Below the pieces are notes generated by a model, which worked only from the letters and a program-made list of their open reading frames with translations, did not search any database and was not told where the DNA came from. From Silene noctiflora (taxonomy: Eukaryota > Streptophyta > Magnoliopsida > Caryophyllales > Caryophyllaceae), in contig VHZZ01001182.1 of assembly GCA_009801015.1 (NCBI GenBank), positions 116,991-140,200 on the forward strand: 23,210 bases of DNA, written 5' to 3'. The position numbers and the translations under genes are program-made. Every line of letters starts with the position of its first letter. Position 1 is the first letter of the stretch. Of the stretch, positions 10,132-21,461 are shown piece by piece.

Positions 10132-11568
10132 TCCCCTTGATTGCCCAATCTCTATCTACTGGATACAAGATGAAGATAATATACAAGAAAGACCGCAGAT
10201 GCTGAATACTCATAATAGTAACAACTGATCCTGTACCTCTTCGTTTATTTGTTTCTCATCCCTAAGCTCTCTTGAATGATTACCATATTAGTATTCACCA
10301 CAAGTTTTGTTTCTAATTTCGGTTGTAGTACATGCGGTTGCATACTTCACCCAAAAAGAGCTTTCATTAATGTAAATATCTACGGGTGATAGTTTTTAAG
10401 GCTTTTGATGGTTTCTGAGTACTGAATAATGGTTCTTCTATGTGATGGAAAGAACTTGTTTTCTGTCTTTTTTTTTCAATGGGGGACTGCTGGTGGTTGT
10501 GTAAGGCAATGTAATTGTCTTAACGGTACTGCTAACTGTTTGAAATTATTGATGTTAATCGTTAATTTCAACTTTTGCTCTCTAAGTGAAACAAGGGCAA
10601 GCTACTGAAGTGAGCTCACCCTTGTGGGATCGCATATTATTGCAATGATTGAAATTTCAGTTGTACCTCTTTGACTCGGTTGTCTTGATTTTGTGTTTGA
10701 TTGCTCAAATTTTAGTTGAAACCTGGTTGTGTGTTCGATGACTCTGTTAGCCAGCAATTGCTGCTCTATTACGTAAGTAGCATTCCCATTGACCCCTGAA
10801 AAGGAAAAACCCAACTGTAGGAATTTGTTTACACTGTACCCTTTTTTTTCCTTTTCATATCTGTCTCTGGCGCTGACAAATTCAACATCTCGTCAAGTTA
10901 TTGGGGATGTGCTTTGAACGACAGATGGAGTATTTGCCAAAATAGTTAGAGTTTCATCTAGTGCTTTTGAAATTCTGATCTGTGTTGATAAACGACCTCT
11001 CGGTCTGGCCATCTCGTTGGTCTGATACATTTTGGGATATTTTGGGTTTCCGATTGGCTTCAAATGTGTCTCTTGGGTCCCTCAGGGTATGACCCTTTGA
11101 GCCTGGGCACTTCTGAATTCAGATCAGTCAGATTAGCATTGAGGGGCATGTCCTTGCGCAACTCCGGGATGGCCTGGCTCGTGGCCGCCTCTAATCTGTA
11201 ACACTCAAATTGTGTCTGTAAATTGTCCCTGAAGAATGGAAGTATTATACAACTATGCCTCTATAGTGGATAGAGTAAAAGGAGGAAGAGCTCTTGGATG
11301 AACTTCTGTGCTTCATAAATTACATAAATTAACAGAAAAACAACTTATACAAGGAATGAATAATCAGAAAACATAAAAAATGCTACATACAAACTAAAAT
11401 TTACTATGTTGTGATGATGTAGTTAATTCTAAGCAACAGAGAGCCAGAATTCTCATCTATGTTCCGAAAACAGGACTTCTTTTCTTCTGATGCGACGGGT
11501 TTTGAACTCCAGTGATGTGTATTGAACCAGCTAAATGACATCTGCCAATATCAGGTTATTAAGAGCAT
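10132..11568. other. Convergent 3' intergenic region
   Basis: The Aux/IAA gene (+) and the receptor kinase gene (-) end towards each other here. The stretch should hold both 3' UTRs. I see no coding region, RNA gene or transposon I can name. The stop of the alternative Aux/IAA reading frame (TGA, 10226-10228) lies inside it. Confidence 0.5.
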
Positions 11569-14500
11569 TTACAGTAAAGGTACAGTGGTAAACACCGGCT
11601 TATCCTTGTCTAAGTTACAAGTGCTGCTGCTTTTTCTCCTCGGCTTTGCTTCTTCAAGCATTGTGATGACATCTCTCATTGAAGGTCTGTCCTTCGGCTG
11701 CTTGGCAGTGCAAAGGAGCGCTATTCTTAAGACTAATAGCATTTCTTCTTGGACGTGCTTGTTGTTTCCGGCTAAGTTGGGATCAAGCACTTCTTCTAAG
11801 GGTCTGTTATTTCTTGCTTTGCTTCGTATCCATTCTACCACATCTCCTGAGCTTCCATATTCTTTGTCTAGTGGCCTCCTCCCTGTTATAAGCTCCAAAA
11901 GAACCACACCAAAGCTATATATATCGCTCTTCTCGTCGATCTTCATTGTGTACCCATATTCTGTAGGGTAAATCAGAACCACCATGTCAGATTCAGTATT
12001 AGACTGAATGGGTCGTTCGAGTTGGGTGTGGTCGGGTTAGTTCAGATCTGTTTCATCAGACTATCTGATTCTTTCGAGTGAGGGTTGGATCAAGATGATT
12101 CATTTTCAAGTTGGTTTCTAATTAGGTGATTATCAGGTTCAAGTCGTTTGTGCCAGGTAAGGATTGGATTGGGTCAAATCAGGTTTTGGGTCATCATCGA
12201 ATCATCGTATTGTTTTATTCAAACTAATTCAAGTCAAGTCATTGGTGTCGGATAAGTTTTGCAAGGTCTAAGACACTAGAATTCGGAAACAAAGAAAAAT
12301 GTGACAAGAGTTCAAGTGTTAAAGAGATATACCAGGGGCTATGTAACCATATGAACCTGCAACAACGGAGACTGTCTCATTCTTCTTGATCATCATTTTT
12401 GCCAAACCAAAATCAGCAATTCTTGGTTCGAGATTGGTGTCGAGCAAGATATTATTTGATTTGATATCTCTATGAACAACTGGAGGATGACAATCATGAT
12501 GAAGATAAGCGAGCCCTTGAGCTACCCCAACTGCAATGTTATACCTTGATACCCAATCTACTAACAAATTTCCGACTTGTTTCCCATGTAAAGCTTCTCC
12601 AAGATTACCATTATGCATATACTCATATAAGATCATAGCTTCCTTATCGTTGTATAGGAATCCCAATAACCTCACAATGTTCCTGTGCCTTAGTTTTCCG
12701 AGAAGGTTGACCTCTCCTGCTAGATCACCACCTTCGTTTCCCACCTCAATATCATGGTTTGACTTCCATAGCTTCTTGACTGCAACAGTTGTGTTTACCC
12801 GACTCAACTCGGCCTTGTAGACTATCCCTGTGGATCCCATCCCAATAACATTACACTCCTTGATGCAACCCAAAATTTCGTTGCTCGTGAATACGAGCCT
12901 TTGGAATGCCATTAGCCTCCAAGGCCACTCCCCATTTCCAGCATCATGTTTCTCAAAACATGAGCCATTGGAGTACCATCTCCTGTATATGATATTGGTC
13001 CCTAGGGCTACAATCCCAATAGCCAAAACTACTGAAGCACCGATTGCCCATTTACTTAGAACACGTTTGGCTCGGAGGTTTTCATTCCCTGATCCATATA
13101 GGGAAGGTCTAGGACAAGGAAGAAGGACTCCACCACATAAACCATCATTTCCGGTTAGATCATCTGAGTTAATAGTCCTAAATATGCCGTTTTCTGGTAC
13201 AGGGCCATAAAGCTGGTTATGTGACACATTGAATGCCTCTAAAGCAGGTGAATTACCGATATGTTGAGGGATTTTCCCAGTTAGGCTATTGTTAGACAAA
13301 TCTAAAATGGACAATGTCGGCATCATTGCAATAGAGTCCGGGATTTCTCCCGTAATTTTGTTGTTTTTAAGGTTTAGAGTTACTAATCTTTGACAGGAAG
13401 CTATGCTTGCCGGAATATCACCTGTGAAATGGTTTGATGACAGATCTAGAACAGAAAGTGAAGGACAGTCCTGAAATTGATCTGGGATTTCTCCTAGCAA
13501 ATCATTGTTTGAGGCCATGAAAGTTTGGAGATTGGGAATAGAAAATATGGTTGAGGGTAAATGTGATTTTAGGAGGTTTCGCGACACATCAATAAATGAT
13601 AGAGAAGTTGACGAGGCAAGATCATCGGGAATTGTACCAGTGAGACTATTGTTAGCCAACTCTAATCTTTGGAGCTTGCCTAGTTTACCTAGACCTAAGG
13701 GTATAGTCCCTGAAAGATGGTTATTTTGTACTCGAACACGAATCAACGAGAGGCATTTTGACAAACTAAGTGGTATGGAGCCAGAAAAAGCATTGTTGAA
13801 GAGAATGAGCTTAGTTAGATTACCTCCATGACAAACACCACTCGGAACTTCTCCCGAAAGTGAATTAGTTGAAACATCTAACCACTGCAGGGGAGAGTTT
13901 TTGCCAAGATCACTAGGCAAAGGGCCAGAAAGTGAGTTATTCCAGAGCTCAAAAATCTGCAATTCAGGCAACTGTCCAATCCCAGCTGGCACTAAACCAG
14001 TCAACTGGTTACACATCAGATTTAGGAGCTGCAACTTCTTCAGTTGACCTATCTCAGCAGGGATATCCCCTGACAGTAGATTATCCGAGATGTCGAAAAA
14101 AACTAAGGATGAAAGGTTACCGAAAGTTGAAGGTATTTTACCTTCTAAGCTGTTCTTGTATAAGTAAAGTGTGTCAAGCTTAGCTAACCCACCTAATTCA
14201 ACCGGAATTTCGCCACCAAGATTGGCAATTGCCAAATCTAAGTACTTGAGATTGGCAAGGTTACCAAATGTTCTGGGAATACCACCATCAAACATATTGT
14301 AACCAATTATCATAGTCTCTAATGAAGGCAATTCCCCGAGTTCTGCCGGAATTCTGCCTGTCAGATTGTTCCCTGACAAGCCTAAAAATTTGAGCTTTTT
14401 CAGGTTTTTGTACGACAGTGGTATCAACCCTCCAAAGAAACTTCCTCTGAGATCGAGCGTTTCGAGAAATGTTGCATTGCTGAGATCTTCAGGAAGATCA

Positions 14501-15003
14501 CCCACAAAATCATTGCCAGAACCATTCAAATATGTCAAAGAACCAATCTTTCCAAACCCGAACGGAAACTCCCCCGAAAAAAAATTCTGACTCACATCTA
14601 AGAACTTCAAAGATGTGAGATTTGTGACAGAATTTGGCAAAATTGATGAAAACCCATTTCCACATAGATTGAGAAAAGATAGAGAATTCAGATGTTGGAA
14701 TTCATCTGAGACCTTTCCACTTAGATTCATGAGAGACAGATCCAACTTTTCGACCTGACCGACATTGCTGCAGGATACACCAGTCCAACTGCAGTGAGCT
14801 GCTGAACTGTTGTTAACAGCTATCTTCCAATCATGGAGTTTGTTAAGAGGATCAATGAGAGTTGATTTTATTGACAAAAGAACAGATACTTCATCATTGA
14901 CAATAGCCCCACTGATACTGTAACTACCAATGTAACAGTAAAAGAAGAAAAACAATATGATGAAATGATTTCTGAGGGACATTATTAGTGTAATATGAGA
15001 CAT
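11569..15003 (-). CDS. MIK1-like: LRR receptor-like kinase, MIK1-like (LRR-XI)
   Basis: Minus strand, two exons: 15003-12333 and 11960-11569, GT-AG, 1020 residues (Arabidopsis MIK1 is about the same length). Order: signal peptide (hydrophobic [13 protein letters not shown]), LRR N-cap with DWK and HCSWTGVSC, some 20 leucine-rich repeats of the LxxLxLxxNxLxGxIP type, C-cap [10 protein letters not shown], membrane helix near residues 653-673 followed by YRRWY, then a kinase. Kinase marks: GMGSTGIVY (721-729), VAVKK with Lys743, Glu764, HRDIKSNN (844-851, an RD kinase), DFG (864-866) and APE (889-891). The intron splits the APE Glu codon, and exon 2 resumes [10 protein letters not shown]. The family acts at the plasma membrane in peptide perception, and MIK1 in pollen-tube attraction by LURE1; that role here is inferred from similarity. 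The start could also be Met8 (14982). No defect was seen. Confidence 0.92.
11961..12332 (-). other. Intron of the receptor kinase gene with degenerate short repeats
   Basis: A 372-base intron rich in recurring short words such as GGGTC, GGATTGG, CAAGTC and TTCGAGT on the + strand. This looks like low-complexity, slippage-derived DNA. No element ends or coding sequence were recognised. Confidence 0.6.
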
Positions 15004-15240
15004 GATTGTTCTTCTTTGATTAGTTCAGTATGATTAGTGTAACTACTTTTTCATGATTACGATACCGGTATCGTGATCTGGAGGTGGGCTATGGTGAAGA
15101 AGAAGAAGAAGAAGGAGAAGAAGAAGAAGAAGAAGAAGAAGAAGAAGAATATAACAGAGGTTTGGTTAATGAATTGTGCATCATTTGAAGTATAAAAAAG
15201 ACAGTTGATTAATTTTATATTATATTATATTACTGGATAA
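15004..15240 (-). promoter_or_regulatory. Proximal upstream region of the receptor kinase gene
   Basis: Read on the minus strand, AATATAATATAATATAAAA (about 15213-15231) is a TATA-like stretch about 210 bases before the start codon. The TTC-rich array at 15096-15149 would then lie in the 5' leader. The transcription start is inferred. Confidence 0.4.
15096..15149. repeat. (GAA)n microsatellite upstream of the receptor kinase
   Basis: 54 bases of GAA repeats with one interruption (GAAGGAGAAG near 15111-15120). On the gene's sense strand it is a TTC array, probably in the 5' leader, ending 93 bases before the start codon. Confidence 0.95.
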
Positions 15241-16330
15241 ATAATGCAGTAAAAGCATTATTGCTTGTGCGTTCTTGGAAGATGAGAGAAAGAAGCCAAC
15301 AGGGAGAGTTTTTGGAAGTATTGACATTATTTCCGACCATAAACATGGAGAGAATGTGTTATTCTCTGCCATCATTTCCTTAGTCATTTACAGTACTCTT
15401 AATCTATGTTTAGTCAACTTTACTTATATGAAATTAATAGTAATTATTGTGTGAGACGGTTCATTTGTATAAAAATTACTCTTCTGTTAGTTACAAAAAT
15501 GAATGAAATTTTATCAAAAAAGATCGCGTGTGAGACCGCCTTATTCTAAAATTTGTAAAATTAAATTTAAAATGCCCTTGACAAAAAATATAAAAAATAA
15601 ATAAATTATTGGTGCGGCCGAGTACATGGTGTAACTAACTACTCCATTACTGATGGAACAATAATGCAGCGCATCTGTATGTTAAGCTCTTAACATGTCT
15701 TAAGCAACACCATGTGGTTAGGAATATTTTAACATTTTGTTGTCAAATGGCAGATGAATAATCAGCTGAATCACAGTTTAACAGTCATTTTTACTAATGC
15801 AGTTTCTAAAACTAACGATCAACGACTCGGTTTTAATAGGTTAAAATGATGGTTAAGCTAATTTAAAAGTGATTGAGAATTCGAGATTAAATAGTAGTGT
15901 AATAACTAAAAACCGATATTTAATAGCCTACCGACTCCATTCAGACAAATGAAGATCGTAGGATTATGTTTTTCTTTACAAAACACAAAAGGCTTGTAAG
16001 TTGTAAGGTGTGATTTTGGGGAAAATAAATCTGAGGTAAAAGTCTGCATCCGTAAATGAAACAGCAAAAGGTAGATGATAGATGAAACATCCATGCACAA
16101 AATGATTAGGCAGTCAGTTGATGAGTAACTTTCAAGTATGACAAAGATTCTTGTAACTATTTATTTATGCATATTTTATTATTATTATTTACGTGAGATT
16201 AAAGTTTTGAGTGGTATGCTCATTTATAAAGTTCCCACGTACTCATCCAAAACAAAACAAAATTAAATACAACTACGTTTATTCCTACTTCAACATTAAG
16301 TCATAGATCTTTATTACCTTATATTATCAT
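15241..16330. other. Gene-free AT-rich spacer
   Basis: No coding region is convincing. Two related words, GTGTGAGACGGTTC (about 15450) and GTGTGAGACCGCC (about 15527), may be the remains of a dispersed repeat; GTGAGACGGT-type motifs are common in some plant repeats. Nothing else can be named. Confidence 0.45.
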
Positions 16331-16332
16331 TT

Positions 16333-16673
16333 AGATGGTGTTTGGCCTAACTTTTAAAGTGTTTTTTAATTGAAAAAACATAAATTAGGCAAAACACTAG
16401 AAATTATGAAGGAATAAAAGTGTTTTTAAAAAGTCAAAAGCTGATAACTAACCCCCAAAAGTAGAAGCAGTAAATTGCTACTTCTACTTCTACTTTTTAC
16501 TCTAGTGCCTAAAAAGCCCAAAAAAGTAGTTAGGCCAAACATAAATTTTTATTAAAAAATCGTTTTTACCAAAGTTTGGCCAAACAACCGAAACTTTTCC
16601 AAAAAGTAACTTGTGAATAAACTCATTTTAAAAAGAAAAAGCTCTTTTACATGATCAAGTCCAAACAGCACCT
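16333..16673. mobile_element. Foldback MITE, possibly hAT type
   Basis: The ends are imperfect inverted repeats: AGATGGTGTTTGGCC on the left and, read on the other strand, AGGTGCTGTTTGGAC on the right. The interior is also largely self-complementary, including AGTAGAAGCAG facing GCTACTTCTACT about 16465-16495 and GCCTAACTTTT facing GTAGTTAGGC. It has no coding capacity. GGTGTTTGG-type ends suggest a hAT-derived element, but I could not find a clean 8-base target duplication. Confidence 0.55.
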
Positions 16674-17400
16674 AATTTATTTTCTTAGCTTTATAAATTT
16701 TACTTTTGAAAGCTTACGACTTCAGCTTACCAATTGGCTAGATAAATAAAGAGTAAATGTAGCATAAATGAGATTTACGATAAATTATTGTAAAATCATT
16801 AACAAAGTAACTTAATGTCCTTATTATCCACATGGTAGTTACTGGAACGTGAGGGTGATTAAGTAAAGGAATAGACGATTTTATAATAATCATTGAAGTA
16901 TTATTGTAAAATAAATATTTTACTGCTCAAAGATTTTTTCCTTTATGGAGTATTCATTAGATTTAATCTGTTTTAAGTATGTTTACCATGTGAAATTGAG
17001 AATTTGTATACCCTATAAAGATTACTAGATTAGTAGGAGACTAGGAGGCTAAATGTTCTGTTAGAAATGCATGATTGGATGAGACAGGAGGAATCTTTCC
17101 ATGTTGAAATATGTACAATTCGTGCTTTGTGATTGTGCTCACAAATGACGCAATAATTCTCACGTCTTAGTTCCCATATATTTCACCTTTGCTGGTTGTT
17201 TGGCTATATAGTTTGTGAATATTTTTTTAAAATAATGTTTGAAAATAAGAAAATTATCGTTTTGAGTTGGAATGAAACTTATTTATTAAAATGGTGTCCA
17301 TTTAAATTTATGAAATCCAAACCCATGACCAAACCAAAACCAACCATATCATCATTTTAGAACATTATTTTAAAAAACGCAAATTCTCGTTTATAACGGA
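16674..17400. other. Gene-free AT-rich spacer upstream of the LINE
   Basis: About 730 bases with no convincing reading frame, RNA gene or transposon end. No LINE ORF1 sequence is recognisable in it. Confidence 0.45.
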
Positions 17401-17408
17401 CAATATGC

Positions 17409-17506
17409 GTCACGAGCTTGTGACGGGTCAAATAATACCCACCTGGATAGATAGAGACAAGTTATTTGTCATTCTCTAGATACTCTTGCTTTTGTCTTAT
17501 CTATCC
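17409..17506. repeat. Small inverted-repeat element
   Basis: A near-palindrome GTCACGAGCTTGTGAC (17409-17424) precedes a hairpin with arms GGATAGATAGAGACAA (17445-17460) and TTGTCTTATCTATCC (17492-17506), which pair apart from one extra base. CTTGTGACGG-type words recur in the element at 22321-22464. It is probably a non-autonomous element or fragment; its borders are unknown. Confidence 0.45.
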
Positions 17507-17607
17507 AACCCATCACCAGGGAGACTTAATGTTTAAAAAATGATTCATAGTTTGTATCCTTTTATTTCTTTTGGTCTTCAATTACATCTACTTCTATTAG
17601 CAATAAC

Positions 17608-19761
17608 ATGACCTCGATATTTATGGATGTGAAGTTCGAGCTCATGAAGGACAACCCTTCCAATCTAATGATGGAGCTATCGATACCATGGAGCATTGAT
17701 AGCCTACTCAAGCTTGTAAGTCGCGCTTATCTATCATCGTTAGAATATTTACCAGATTTTATGAGTACAAGAATCCCTAACCTATCACCAAACCTCCCTC
17801 ATATCACCTTAATGGTATGGAATGTTCAAGGAACCGGAAATAAAAAGAAAGTAACAGCTATCAAGGAGGTAGTTCGAACTTATAAGCCCTCTGTTCTTGC
17901 ACTAGTTGAGACCCACGTGGGGGGCGACCATGCTATTAAACTAGGCAACATTCTTGGTTACGATGGTCATTCGCGGGTAAACGCAGTGGGTTTTAGTGGN
18001 GGTATTTNGNTGTACTGGAAAACAACTCTTGTCACAGTTACTCCTGTCAGAGAACATACTCAATTTCTCACTGTAGAAATTGCGAGAAACGGAGAATTCC
18101 CATGGTTTTTCTCAGCTGTGTATGCTAGTCCAGACCCAACAAATAGACGCGAGTTGTGGGCTGAACTGGAAAATTTTGCTCGAACTAATAATCACCCTTG
18201 GCTACTAGCAGGCGATTTTAACGAAACACGCTCGTTAAGTGAGCGTCATGGTGGTGATCATAACATGGCAAGAAGATGCGAGAATTTTAACAATTGGATT
18301 GAAGATTGTGAATTCATNGAACTTGCGTTTTCGGGNCCNTCNCACACNTGGGCTNGNNGAAANTCGAGTGAAACGAGACAAAGTGCGAGACTTGACAAGG
18401 CCTTGTGTAATGTTGAATGGGGTACCATGTTTGAGGAAGCGATGTTAAAACATCTCCCAGCCATCCAATCTGATCATTGCCCTCTTTTCCTATCGCCAAA
18501 TGGTTTCGCACCATTGAATAATATTAACCGTCCCTTCCGTTTCCAGGCATGCTGGGTAACCCATGAAAAGTTCAAAGAGTTTGTCGAAGAGAATTGGCCC
18601 TCTAATGGTTTATTCAATAATAGATTGAGTACTCTTTCATCAAAATTACAAGAGTGGAATCAAAATGTCTTTGGTAATATCTTTCGACAGAAGAAGGAAT
18701 TATTAGCTCGCATTGAAGGATGTCAAAAGAAGCTATCTGAAGCTCGAAATCCTTTTCTTATCAAGCTGGAAGCTACTCTTAGAAGGGACCTTGACGAAGT
18801 ACTTGCCCGGGAAGAACTGCTTTGGTACCAAAAATCACGTTTAGAATTTATTAAAGATGGCGACCGAAATACCTCGTACTTTCATGTCAGTACCCTAGTT
18901 CGACGGTGGCGGAACCGGATAGTTTCCCTCAAGAAAAATAATGGGGAATGGACTGAGGACCCTCTCGAGGTCAGACAAATTGTTGTCGATTACTTTAAAG
19001 CTCTGTACACAGAAGAACAGCAGACCGACGTCGAGGACAATCTTCCTTGGGATTTATTTCAGGACTTCAGTACGGATGATTGGGAATGGCTAACCAAACC
19101 GTTCACCATTGCTGAAATTGAACTAGTTGTCAACCATATGGGGTCTCTAAAGGCTCCCGGACCAGACGGTTTCCAAGCTTTATTCTATCAAAAAAATTGG
19201 GGACTCATCTCAAACTCCCTCTGTGAAATGGTTTTTAAAGCTTTAGAGGGAAAGGGCATGCCAGAAGGTCTTAATGATACTCGCCTAGTCCTAATCCCTA
19301 AGGTAAACAATCCGGAGTCCATTACACAATTCCGTCCTATTAGCTTGTGTAATGCTGCTTATAAAATTATTAGCAAGACATTAGCAAACCGGATTAGAAA
19401 AGTCTTACCTCACCTTATATCCGAGACCCAAAGTGGATTTGTCCCGGGGAGGCAGATTACGGACAACATAGTAATTTTTCAAGAAGCTATTCATTCTATG
19501 AGGAAGAGCAAAAGTAGAAAGGGCTTTATGGCGATAAAAATCGACCTAGAAAAAGCATACGATAAACTTCGATGGAGTTTCATTCGAGATACACTGCATG
19601 ATATGATGCTTCCACATTTACTTATTGATGTCATGATGGAGTGCGTTACCTCGGTACGTATGCAAATCCTATGGAACGGAGAGCCGACTGAACAATTTGC
19701 TCCCTCAAGGGGAGTTAGACAAGGGGATCCATTATCTTCCTATTTTTTGTTATGTGTTTAG
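17608..19761 (+). pseudogene. LINE ORF2, part 1: endonuclease and start of reverse transcriptase
   Basis: The frame opens about 70 residues before the endonuclease proper, which starts at MVWNVQGTGNKKK. Endonuclease marks are ALVETH, FSAVYASPDP, LLAGDFNE, ARLDKALCN and SDHCPLFL; together these would nick target DNA to prime reverse transcription. The reverse transcriptase begins with LKAPGPDGFQALFY, FRPISLCNAAYKIISK and QSGFVPGRQITDNI, then has motif A IDLEKAYD and motif B RGVRQGDPLS. Just after motif B the frame is lost at the T run 19743-19748, consistent with one deleted base, and stops at 19759-19761. Twelve N bases (18000-18363) hide residues in two conserved endonuclease stretches. Confidence 0.88.
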
Positions 19762-21461
19762 AAAAATTGCAGCAAGCCATCGATCTTCAGGTTCGGGAAA
19801 ATAATTGGAACCCTATTACTCTCGGTAGAAATGGACCGTCGCTGACTAATTTATTCTTCGCTGACGACATGGTCTTGTTTGGTGAAGTGACGGAAGAGCA
19901 AGCTTCTGTTATGCGTCATGTACTCAATATATTCTGTCAAGCATCGGGGGAAAAAATTAGTGAAGCTAAATCTCGTATCTTCTTCTCACCCAATACGGAT
20001 GCCGGAATTCGAAGTAAAATCAGCCAAGTCTTCGGGTTTGAAGAAACAGCAGACCTTGGCACTTACCTCGGGATGCCTACCATCAATGGTCGTGTAACTC
20101 GTCACACTTTCGCCCACTTGGAGGACAAAATAAATAGGAAATTAGCTGGATGGTCCACTAAGAAACTCTCATTGGCAGGACGGGAAACTCTTGTGAAATC
20201 AAGCCTGACCACAATAGCAAACTATAGTATGCAAACAGCCAAAATTCCGAAAACTGTTTGCGAGTCTATTGATAAGAAAGCCCGTCGTTTCCTATGGGGC
20301 GGTGATGAGAATAAAAAATCTATTCATCTCATCAATTGGGAAACAATTCAACAACCAAAGTCTCGTGGTGGATTGGGGATAGTCTCGGCGAGGCAAGCAA
20401 ATGCAGCGTTTTTGACCAAGCTGGGATGGCGAGTCCTTACCGAACCCCAACGATTGTGGTCACGTGTTCTCCGAGCAAAGTATTGTAATAATAAATGTGA
20501 TATAGATATCTTCCAACCCAAACGAAACATGTCCAATGTATGGGCTGGAATATCGTCACAAGCTAAAACTATAGTCCGGGGGACAGCAACGGCCGTTGAT
20601 AATGGTAGAAGAACTCTATTTTGAGATCATGCTTGGGTAGACGGCATCTGTCTAACGGATATAGCTCTAGCTCCCATACCGGATAGCAGTCTTGGGTTAA
20701 CAGTAAGTGACATGTGGGACGAAGTCGAAGGTTGGAAATGGGATCTATTTGCTGACCTCCTACCTCAAACCATTCTTCAGCGCATCGCTTCCATTTACTT
20801 AGCCCCTAATCCAGAACTTGAGGATATGCTATATTGGCAAGGGTCGTCCTCGGGAAAATTTACACTCAAGTCAGCTCTCGGATTCTTAGAAGGTGTTAAT
20901 ATTGCTTCGTCGCCTGAACCTTTTATTTGGCGAACTATATGGCGCATTCCAGTGCAACAACGAATCCGTATGTTCTTATGGTTGGCAGCCCATGGTCGCC
21001 TCATGGTTAATGTGAATCGGGTTAGAAGGAATTTAAGTGACAATTCGACATGTCCGCGTTGTGAAAGTGACGAGGAAACAACTGAACATCTCCTTCGCTC
21101 GTGTCCTATATCCAGACAAATATGGAGTCTAGTTGGAATTAATCCTTCTAATCAATCGTTTTACACGTCAACCTTTAATGAATGGCTCACAAAATGTGCA
21201 AGTAATGAGGTAGAAACGACTGAAGCAGACTGGCCTATCTATTTCGCAGTCACTTGTTGGTGGATTTGGAAATGGAGGAACAATATAGTGTTTGGAGGTG
21301 AAAACGAGAACCCAATTGAACCCAGATCCTTTCTATATCAACAGTTCGAGAATACAAAGCAAGCTTTCGACAGATATAATCTCCTTATCCCAAAACCACA
21401 TCCAACAAATGTAGAGATATGCATAAGATGGCTCCCCCTCCACACGGATGGATACAGTTAA
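19739..21461 (+). pseudogene. LINE ORF2, part 2: reverse transcriptase core, connector and zinc-binding segment
   Basis: After the first frameshift the reading continues with MCLEKLQQAI and the catalytic FFADDMVLF (motif C, with the Asp pair), then GTYLGMPT, KLAGWSTKKLSLAGRE and SRGGLGI, all normal for plant LINEs. A TGA at 20622-20624 interrupts the same frame where the family usually has Trp before DHAW, so a TGG to TGA change is likely. The frame then runs on through WRIPVQQRIRMFLWLAAHGR and the zinc-binding CPRCESDEETTEHLLRSCP, to a stop at 21459-21461 caused by a second frameshift near 21431-21441. Confidence 0.87.

Noticed and set aside
11522..11971. 149-codon plus-strand frame
   Set aside because: It lies opposite exon 2 of the receptor kinase, whose kinase C-lobe motifs are unmistakable.
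12536..14590. Plus-strand reading frames of 74-126 codons opposite the receptor kinase
   Set aside because: They are antisense shadows of an intact LRR and kinase coding exon.
16465..16495. The central hairpin of the foldback element as a microRNA gene
   Set aside because: It is part of a larger transposon-like inverted repeat, and nothing in the sequence shows precise processing.
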